Below are positions 55,782 to 64,000 of a stretch of DNA of 64,000 nucleotides, piece by piece. Where the stretch lies: assembly GCA_963678705.1 (NCBI GenBank), contig OY783206.1, positions 19,417,807 to 19,481,806 on the forward strand. The letters run 5' to 3'. Positions within the stretch are counted from its first letter, which is position 1, and every line of letters begins with the position of its first letter. The notes under the pieces were generated by a model that saw only the letters and a list, made by a program, of their open reading frames with translations, was not told the DNA's origin and ran no database searches. This DNA is from Panorpa germanica (lineage: Eukaryota > Arthropoda > Insecta > Mecoptera > Panorpidae). The translations under genes and the position numbers were made by a program.

Positions 55782-56025
55782 TTATACGTAGAGAAAGTTT
55801 CAATCTCCTTGCGGTACTACATTTTTATATTTTGACTTGAAATTTGCATTTTTAAGATACGAATCCTACGACACCGACGGATGTGTTGTGATATGACAAT
55901 GGTAATTTTCTTACGATTCTTTTGAAAAACTTAGAATCATTCATTGAGAATATGACAAATATTGTCTTGTAAAGAAAACTACAGCAAGCGGTATTCGTTT
56001 TTTTATAAAATATGTTGAAAGTGAA
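55782..56025 (+). repeat. Dispersed repeat ('cttgcggtact' family), copy 4
   Basis: Contains 'tccttgcggtactacatttt', 'acgacaccgacggatgtgtt' and 'cagcaagcggtattcgtttt'. Confidence 0.65.
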
Positions 56026-56857
56026 TTCGAATTATTAACATACTTTGAATACGACAGCTCCTTGACAACGTACTTTTAAATAAAAAGACTACTAATGCGA
56101 AATGACTCTCGCAAGTAGTATGATCCAGTACTTATTTATTAAAAATGTAATACATTTTAACTAACACTGGCAGTTTTGCACACCGAAAAACCAGCACTGC
56201 TCCGGAGTTGTTAGCCCCTGCGCTATTTTTTGCAGGTGTAAATAGGGTTGCCACCTTATTTTTAAACCAATTAAAGTACATTGGTAATTATAGGTAAGAA
56301 GAAAGAAAAGGACATAGTCACAAAATAAAGTATCGTATATTTTTCTTTAGCATTATATTTAAAAACCTATTTTTTATTATTTTCCTCAAGTTTTATCAAA
56401 TTATTATCATTGCTAAACAATTGCACAGCATCTTTACAGGCTATATCTAAGTTAAAGTAAATAAGTAATTCATTTCTTATAAGGTTCAGAAACATTCATT
56501 CATCACAGAAAAAACTCTTTCTGTGAATGCTGATGTCGCAGGAATACCATATACATTAAAAATGAAATTACTTTATACAAGTTTGAAAAATTATCATCAG
56601 TCTTATTAAATACTTGCTGCAATTTTTGTGCAATAGATAATTTGGAAAATCCCTTAGAATTATATATATCATACAGTTTGTTTACTAAAGCAATTTCTCC
56701 ATAAAAATCATCCATATCTATAAGTTATTACAGATTTAAATTTTCGATTATATTAACAATAATATCTAATTCAACATGGCTCTTTAAATTTATATTGTTA
56801 ATTAAAATATCAAAAACGAGCGTTTAAGACGGGATAAGGTTTCAACTTTTTTTTTAA

Positions 56858-57495
56858 ATTTATTTATATTAATGTCCAATATATTAAGTTTATTGTGCGA
56901 AAATTTGCAGTCGATTGGAGTAAAACTGTCGGAGATATAAGAGTTCTAAGTCTTCACCTTTCTGGCCTGGTTTTGTCTTTTTTTTAAACTTTTAAACGCC
57001 TTTTCTCATACTTAGCTTTTCCAGAGTCGGTGCCCTCTTCAGCTTAAAATCTACTTTACCGATTCCTTTAAAATTTTGCACACTCTTTCTTTACATAAAT
57101 GCCAAGGTTACGCTCTCGAGTTTTTTTTTAATTTTTTAATTTTAACGTATTTTAAAATAATAAACTTTCTGATTTTTTTCATGAAAAATCGGTTTTTTGA
57201 CTTACAAGTGCTGTAAAAAATTGAAAAATCCTTAAAAAAGAAAAACTAATAAAATCATATTGGATTTTCGATTTCAGAAAATACAGTGATGAGTTATGAG
57301 GGACGCCGAAATGTTACTTTTTTTGTGACGTCTGCGGAGATTCGCTGTCAATGCCTCATTTCTTGATATTTATTTATAAAAATTTCACAAAGTATTCTTC
57401 AAATGCTATTTATTTTATCATGTAGTAATTATAGAAATAATTATATAATAACTGTGTCGTCAAAAAACATTATCGAAAATATGCTTTTTTATTCC
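56858..57495 (+). repeat. Dispersed 0.7-kb repeat, copy 3
   Basis: Matches 47207-47905 over its whole length with small indels, ending 'ttatcgaaaatatgcttttt'. Confidence 0.75.
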
Positions 57496-58142
57496 TTAAG
57501 TGGCGCTGGCGACTTATCGCTTCGGCACCTATCGATAATGTTCCGTTTTACGCAAAAATGCTTACGGCCAAACTTTTTTGAATCCCAGAAAAATCAAATC
57601 ATGCGAAATAAAGTAAAGTACCGAGCAGTTTGACTGCAACTTTTCTTCGAATAATTTACGGCCTGCACAAGTTCTCCGGCGTGCAAAGCTACTCTTATAA
57701 ATAGAGTATTTAATTCTTATATAAAGTTTATATAAAAATCAAATCTATATAATAATCACGGTCAAAATCGTTACGCTTCGCTTGTCAATTCGGGCATCAT
57801 CGGCTTTATTTACCACGGAATATTTGAAATGTGGGTTAAGTTCGCCATCAATCGTATAAGATCGTTTCCTTCTTTTTGTAACAAGCAAAGAGAATGCACT
57901 GTCTTCGTATGTGTTGGTTTCAATATGTACAAGCGCAGGTATTGGAGAGAATGGCTTGTTTAGTCTTCGGTAATGTTTTTACCTGAGTAAGAATAACTGT
58001 ATTTTGTACTTTCGTAATTACAGCAGTCGCCAATTTCCTTGCTGTTGTTACTGACTTAACGGTCGTTCAATGTCTTAGTTATTCATTTTAAATGCAATGA
58101 AAACAAATTGTTAGGAGAATATATTTCTTATAACGTAGGTCA

Positions 58143-59000
58143 CCCAAATAACGCCCGAGCCCTAATAACGCCCACCTGACGCTAACTAGACACTCATAAA
58201 AGCTAGAAGACAGGGTGTGTAGTCATTTGTCACATGCTGTTTACTGTTTCCGGCTATGCGTTAGTTTAATCAGGTGCAATATAAGAAGTGCGATTTTATT
58301 ATTAGGTAATAAATTGAAGGGTAAGCTATTTGCAAAATTCTGCACAAACTTTTTATTTAATGCCTTCAACATAAGTAAATGTGTTTATATTTCATAATTT
58401 ATTAAAAAAAATTCATTGTTTTCAGGGTAAATTATTTAGCATAAATGTGCGAACATGTAGTGGAGTTGTGCCCAATAACTCCCATAATACACGTGCAGTG
58501 GGCAGTTTAATAGTGAAAACGAAATGGCTTGCCGAAAGTAGCTACAATTATTTTTGAAAAGGCATCCCGAAATATCCAGGCTCAAATGCTGAATCCGGCA
58601 AGAGCCCAAAAATGATCATGAACTGTGTGTGGGTATGGCTGTGTACCATGTCTAAGTATCATGAACTGTGTGTGGGTATGGCTAATGAAGATATGTATTT
58701 CAATTGTCCTAGAGACTGCAACTGATTATATTTAATGAAAATGTTTATTGCTTCGATTTGTTTTGGAAAATGCTTTCATTTAATGTTATTTCTTTGATTA
58801 TTTTAGTCCGCGCGTTATTTGGATCAATGGTGTCTACAACGCACATTGACATAGTTTCTTCTTTTTATCATAAATTGGTAAATTTACCAATTCTTTAATA
58901 GAAATATATATGCTTTATTAAAAATATTCATAGTTTTTATTCCACTGGTAACCTTTGTCGAAATATTAAATGAAAAACCCTCAGGTGGGCGTTATTTGGT
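58143..59000 (+). mobile_element. Degenerate element with 'ccaaataacgccc' ends, possibly pogo-like
   Basis: The left end is 'cccaaataacgcccgagccc' followed by 'taataacgcccacctga'. The right end is the inverse, 'tcaggtgggcgttatttggt'. At 58545-58615 one frame reads FLKRHPEISRLKC, like the helix-turn-helix region of pogo/Tigger transposases. The rest is unreadable. A 46-bp direct repeat ('catgaactgtgtgtgggtat') at about 58618-58685 lies inside. Confidence 0.5.
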
Positions 59001-59034
59001 TAATCTCCATTAAATCGGGTTTTTAAACAGGATT

Positions 59035-59270
59035 TTGTTTTTTAAAGCAAAATAAAACAAGAAATTCAGAAGGGGCCCGAAAAAGAGAAAGGAGTATTTA
59101 AAAAGAGGAGACAGAGGAAGCAGAGAGAAGGAGAAAATAAGGCACAAGTGTGGAAGAAGAGCTAAGGAGAAGAGACAGCGGAATACAACAACAGAAAAAA
59201 ATGGAAAAAATTGAAAAGAGCAATTATAACAAAAGATATAAAAGGATTTGGGAGAGAGAGATACCACAAG
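59035..59270 (+). pseudogene. LINE ORF2 fragment of about 230 bp
   Basis: Related to 33470-34068. Reads VEEELRRRDSGIQQQKKM, then EKIEKSNYNKRYKRIWERE and IPQ. It lies between 'gcgttatttggttaatctcc' at about 58989 and the similar 'gcgtgatttggttaatctac' at about 59273, which may be a diverged target duplication. Confidence 0.75.
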
Positions 59271-59377
59271 TGAGCGTGATTTGGTTAATCTACCTCATAT
59301 CACTTCATAGGTTCATAGGATGGCATATGTATAGCTGTCACTACTGATTATAAACCCATATGATTTTTAGAAGGTAT

Positions 59378-59510
59378 CAACCTTCACACAATATGTGTTA
59401 AAATTTCACGACATTCTGACTATTTGTTCATAGTGATTTTAATGGCGCTACTTTTGTAATTTTCAAACCTGAATTTCGTGTGCTGATAAAGCAATGCTTT
59501 TTATTAAAAA
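59378..59510 (+). mobile_element. mariner 5' fragment
   Basis: Leader 'ggcgctacttttgtaatttt', then PEFRVLIKQCFL in one frame, parallel to the mariner derivative at 42262-42478. Start codon lost. Confidence 0.6.
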
Positions 59511-60764
59511 AAATATTGTAGCGTCAGTAAAATCATTATAACTCGTAAATTAATTGTTGGCTTGTCATGCAATGTTGACAAATATCGTATGAAGATTTTC
59601 AAAATCATAAGAATAGTGGCGTCATTTCTATTAAGTTCGATTTATTATGTAAATACATAATCATAAACTTATTAGACAACGGTGTAGCAAACATATATAA
59701 AAAAAAGTTGGAAATACATTACATTTCATGAAAAACATATCACTGTTAGAGGAATTTTACGCCCCCGTCTCGACTATAACTTAAAATAAAGTCAGAGGCG
59801 TCATACTAAAATAAATTCCTAAATTATCTAAGGTAAACATCCTATTCCAGACCGTTTTATTTCAATTCCAATGAAGGATTCTATTTATTTACCTAAAACG
59901 TCCTGTAAATATCCTTTTATCATCCTCGTTTCGTTTATAATTTCGATTTCCGCAATAAAATGTACCATATAAACCGGAAACCAATGTATTTTTTTTCAGC
60001 ATCTGTTGGCAGCACTTTTTATAGGTGTTGGCTGAAGCAGAAGCGGTAAACGGCCAACCAATGTACATCTGGTTACTGGATTTATTATTATTTAGGTTTT
60101 TTCTTGTTTAAATTAACAAGCTCTGGTTAAAAATAGATTGGCATGTTTATTTGAAAATATGGAAAAGAAAATATGAACGGAATATACGATATATAAAACT
60201 AGGTGCACACCACAAACTGTCTACTGTGAGTAAATCATTCGATACTTTTTGAGTGGTATGAACGTTCTGGAACGTGAGAGGGGAAACACGAAATAGATAT
60301 ACTTTTATCTCTTTCATGCCAAACTACCATTTTGAAGCCGTATTATAACCTAAAAATATTACTTGGCTTTGACATGAGTATATCTGTGGAGCTTGTGTAT
60401 TTAATTGTTTGTAATTTATTTTGATATATTTTTATAAACATGCGTTTCAATAAATCTTCTTCCGATTTGTATCTTATATTAACAAAGCAGTTAATAATAT
60501 ATCAGCACGGTATGTAGCAAAGATAATAGGTTAACTGCATTTGTATGCAGATGAAATCTATTCCAAATATGTAGGTGCCATAACTATAATTCTTAATATC
60601 AAGTACTTATCTAGTATTAGCTTAATTTTTATTTTCAGATTTGGAGTATTATGCAAGCAGAGGACTTATATTTTATTATTTATTTTGTTTTTTCCTATAT
60701 TAATATTATTAATAAAGGTTAATTTTTAACAGTGAACTACTTTTATGTGCCCCATAGAGATCAA

Positions 60765-60980
60765 AATTCTTGGCTTTTTAACCCCCTGTCCCTATTTTCA
60801 CACATTGCGAACCTCCTTTTGTTGTGTCGCCATACATGTTAAAAAAGATCTTTGTATTTATTTAGTTTTGTGCCTTAATTATTTTTGGAAAGCAAATTTT
60901 GTATTAAATGTGACGTCACAATATTCTTTATCTCATTTTGTAAATACCATACCGCCCCCCTCGATCCGACCCCCTTAGCT
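60765..60980 (+). repeat. Possible MITE with pyrimidine-rich ends and TGACGTCA core
   Basis: Pyrimidine-rich blocks ('ttaaccccctgtccctattt' near the left, 'ccgcccccctcgatccgacc' near the right) flank 'gtgacgtcacaatattcttt'. The arrangement resembles widespread insect MITEs from memory. The ends are not inverted, so the class is unproven. Confidence 0.35.
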
Positions 60981-61002
60981 TATATTTAAAAAAAAAAAAT
61001 TA

Positions 61003-61800
61003 TATTTTATTTATATTAATGTAAAACATATAGTTTAAATTACAAGAGTTCGGCGGCGACTCAAACTTAAAACAAGTTGTGGGGTATAAACTGCCCATAT
61101 AACTAAAAAGCACTTATTTTTCTATAATGTGTATAGAAACGAATAAGATACAATTATATACCGCTATATATATATAGATACCGCTCTTATAACCTCTTTT
61201 AAGAAATAAGTCATCGCCGAACTATCGTGATTTGGACTATACTAAATTTATTGTGTGAATATTTGAAATCGATTGGAGTAAAACTGTCGCAGATTCACCT
61301 CTTTGGTCTGGTTTCGTCTTTCTTTGAAACTTTTAAACGCATTTTTCTCCCACTTAGCTTTTTCAGAGTCCGTGTCCTCTCTAGTCCAAAATCTACTTTA
61401 CATAAATGCCGCGGTAGCGCTGTCGAGTTTTTTTTTTAATTTTAAAGTATTTTAAAATAATAAATTCTTTTAGTTTTTTCTTGAAAATTCGGTATTTCGA
61501 CTTCTAAGTAAAAAATTTACTTCTGTAAAAAGTGAAAAATCAATAATAAAAAAAAAACTCGAAACTTATCAACTAAAGAAATCATTTTGTTTTTTGAATT
61601 CAGATAATCCATGTTATTGAAACTTTTTATTGTGACGTCTGCGGAGATTCGCTGTGAATAACTCATTCCTTGATACTTATTTATAAAAATTTCACAAAGT
61701 ATTCTCCAAATGTTATTTTATCATGTAGAAATTATAGAGATAATATATTATCTGTGTCGTCAAAAAACATTATCGAAAATATGCTTTTTTTGCATCGATT
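61003..61800 (+). repeat. Dispersed 0.7-kb repeat, copy 4, split by a MITE
   Basis: Starts 'ttatttatattaatgtaaaa', is broken at 61028, and resumes at 61242 with 'ctaaatttattgtgtgaata', continuing to 'ttatcgaaaatatgcttttt'. Confidence 0.75.
61029..61241 (+). mobile_element. TA-flanked hairpin MITE, copy C, nested
   Basis: The left end is 'tatagtttaaattacaagag'. The right end is 'gaactatcgtgatttggact' and then 'ata'. The unbroken host in other copies reads 'aacatattaagttta', so insertion was at TA. Nearly palindromic. Confidence 0.85.
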
Positions 61801-63258
61801 TGACTTAATTATTTTGAAAGTGTAAGTTTTCTAAAATGTTCAGTGGATTCTATAATGGTGTTACGACAAAAATCCTATCTAAATATTAAAAATTATTATT
61901 AGTATGAGAAACAATCTCAGAAAATTTCACATAAATCATCCGAGTCAAGTTTCTTGAACAAATTAATTCCACAAATAAAACATCTTGTGCAATATTCTCT
62001 CACATTATGAATCACCGTGAAATCGGCCTGATTTTTGGACATCTCCATACAAAACTCATTACACCTAAATTTCTCACAACATGCAGGTTATATCCTGCTT
62101 AAATTTAATGTTGCGTAACATTAAAAAATGTGAAACTTTTGGTTTGTTTGCTTAACAATAAAATCCGTAAGACGTATATGACAATGCTATTTGATAGAAG
62201 AGAAAGTTTTAAGAAAGAAGGCGGAGCTTACAGTGACTGTCGATTTTTAAAAGTAACTATGTATAATAAATGAGACACTCTGTTTTTAATTACATCGATT
62301 TAATTAAGAAGTCTGTTAATTAAAATCTAGCAGAGAGATTATTTAATTACTTCGCTCCAAGCCTTATTTGATTATAATTGGAACGAAAGTAACTTCGTAT
62401 TTCATAATATATAATTGTGCGAGAGATTACAGAGAGGTTAAATTTATCACACAGAACAATTTACAAACACTTCAAATGTATTGGGACTATTTAAGGAGCT
62501 CAATATTGGGGTTCCATATGAATTAGAACGAGATTCGCTTAAGCTAATGAACAAATGCATCTTAAACGCAATGAAATCTTTGCTCCTTTAAAACGAATCA
62601 CAGCGATGACGAGTAGATATCAATCAAATAACTCATAAATAAAAATAAACAAACCTTTCACTAATAATGATAACCTAAAATCGCATTTTCAGGTTCTTTT
62701 TGTTGATAAGGAACATAAAATCTATGAGCACACAATCATAGTTGTTAAAAAATAACAAAAGATCATCGAACAAAATGAAAGAGTTTTATTTTACAGTAAA
62801 AAACCGAAATAACAAATATAGCCTAAATTAAAAAGATATAGCTACACTTGTTGTTTTGAATCTTATAAAAAACTACTGCACTGTCATATATTCTATGCCG
62901 CTATTAATATAGTTAAAAGTTGTACAAATCATGAGGTAATGCTCATTAACCACTTTTAATTGTAAAATAGACAATATTGATGGTTACAGTTGACCAATAA
63001 ATGTGAAATATGACGGCATTTTCACTTGTATATGAAATATGTCATTTTATTTCTAACCTCAAATTTGAATTTCAACCTTAACCATTAATTTTGAAAAATT
63101 TCTAAATAAAGAGTGGTATAAAGAATATTACATAGTTTGAAGTATACAACAGCCGGCATGAAATATACGCAAATACACTAGTTGCTGTATAAGATTCAAA
63201 AGAAAAGATGCAATATACTAATTATTATCATTAAAGTTTATATATTAAAAACACTTAC
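61801..63258. other. Least repetitive part of the first visible intron
   Basis: No gene and no repeat shared with the rest of the window that I could find. It directly follows the receptor ectodomain exon in transcription order, where intronic regulatory sequence is often placed; that is only a suggestion. Confidence 0.35.
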
Positions 63259-64000
63259 CCATAATCATACAAAAGGGGGGTCCTATTCCTCTTCCAGAGA
63301 ACTGTGTTATCGCTAACAAAAGGTCCCCAATAAACAGGCAAGCTACATAATAAGTTTGACATCTTCTTTGCAAATAATTACTCGTCGGCAACAAATGCAC
63401 AATCACTAACGTCGCCAACAAAAACAACGCCGAAAGAAACAGCAACAAAGAATAAAAAGTAAATCTAAAATCAGTTTCTATAATATTAGCACGACTTCCA
63501 ACATTTTCCGGACACGAAAATACTCTCGCACTATTAGATTCATGTTCAAAAACATGTTCAAGACAATACATGTCTGGAGGAACTGTCAAAAAATTACTTT
63601 TTATTGTTAACGAACCATCATCTTTCATAATACTGTCAGATAGATTTCCAACAATTACAAATCCTTCATTTACTTCACATTTTGGGAATCCACTTACTAT
63701 TGTTGCTGATATATTCTTTAAATTTATATTATTATAGTATTCCGTTTGATTTATTGTCACACATGTCGAATTTAATTCACTGTACATTCCACCATTGCCA
63801 CAACACTTTTTTATTTTTATTTTAGGTTGTATTATTGAAGCAGCATTCGAATTATTCAAATCTCTGTGTTTACATATTAAAGCCATAGACTTATCAATGC
63901 AAAAACTGCGTGGCTCAAATAACTGTTCCACTTCATTTTCACGTAATGAGCCATTCATAAACATAAAGAACGCAAGTTTGTTGTACGTTTGTTTCACTAG
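63259..64000 (-). CDS. Mth-like GPCR: ectodomain, TM1 and TM2 (5' partial)
   Basis: This is the most upstream visible exon; the frame is open to the window edge, so the start codon and probably more ectodomain lie outside. No ATG start should be placed at 63997, where the codon is GTG. The donor is ATGG|GTAAGT below 63259. The extracellular part is Cys-rich. FFMFMNGSLRE...FEPRSFCIDKS is followed by IKKCCGNGGMYSELNSTC, then a second block with DDGSLTIK...VPPDMYCLEHVF. The repeated 'GSL ... YC(L/I)' pattern looks like two Methuselah ectodomain ends in tandem. Several N-glycosylation sequons are present (NST, NQT, NIS, NLS). TM1 is FTFYSLLLFLSALFLLATLV and TM2 is YYVACLFIGDLLLAI. The receptor sits in the plasma membrane. 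In Drosophila the family is linked to lifespan, stress and neuropeptide-like ligands. The best guess is the Mth-like 1 group; the exact ortholog is not certain. Confidence 0.93.

Larger units (their letters stand above)
39454..63258 (-). other. Giant receptor intron (23.8 kb)
   Basis: The donor is GGTAAGT next to 63259 and the acceptor precedes 39453. I found no host exon inside. Transposon content is listed separately. I see nothing nameable in 41720-42017, 43440-43930, 47910-48540, 52820-53386, 56030-56857, 57500-58140, 59510-60760 and 61800-63258. The last 1.4 kb before the exon looks the least repetitive. Confidence 0.8.

Noticed and set aside
63245..63997. Treating 63997 as the start of the receptor protein
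   Set aside because: The codon there is GTG and the frame is open to the window edge; the real start lies upstream, and the 3' limit is the splice donor at 63259, not the stop inside the intron.

Overview
This is a stretch of AT-rich insect nuclear DNA, most likely hymenopteran. The insect call rests on a Methuselah-type receptor gene with GT-AG introns. The hymenopteran lean rests on my memory of ant and wasp copies of the LINE family found here, and is an inference. There are no bacterial operons, no CRISPR arrays and no free tRNA or rRNA genes.

One host gene spans most of the window on the minus strand: a Methuselah-like (Mth-like, secretin-type) seven-transmembrane receptor. I rebuilt six exons: 63259-64000, 39375-39453, 13397-13581, 9454-9592, 9190-9361 and 8898-9071. 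They splice in frame through all seven membrane segments to a TAA stop. The 5' end lies beyond the right edge. Two introns are very large (about 23.8 and 25.8 kb) and are filled with transposon debris; two others are only 92 and 118 bp.

Downstream of the receptor's 3' end, on the plus strand, lies a decayed but intron-bearing fragment of Mto1, the mitochondrial tRNA wobble-uridine modification gene (6536-7766). Left of that is a LINE (607-4113, minus strand) bounded by a 15-bp target duplication. Its ORF2 keeps endonuclease, reverse transcriptase and a Cys-His knuckle but carries three in-frame stops and a frameshift.

The rest is a layered archive of mobile elements. (1) piggyBac-type elements with TTAA|CCCT ends and a cysteine-rich tail remnant. 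(2) A second TTAA-flanked family with GGAGGTAC ends. (3) A TA-flanked hairpin MITE caught inside two other repeats. (4) TTA/TAA-flanked PIF/Harbinger-like MITEs. (5) A tRNA-headed SINE with a target duplication inside an older transposon. (6) mariner scraps. (7) A foldback palindrome of about 0.8 kb. (8) A 5'-truncated LINE with an RNase H domain and a 10-bp duplication. (9) A 1.2-kb TA-flanked element with perfect 36-bp terminal inverted repeats and a 146-residue ORF that I cannot name.

I found no convincing new multi-gene system. The most unusual items are the unnamed 36-bp-TIR element, the Mto1 relic, the foldback element and the nested insertions that date repeat families against each other. 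All boundaries were read by eye; repeat ends are accurate to a few bases where target duplications were found and to tens of bases elsewhere.
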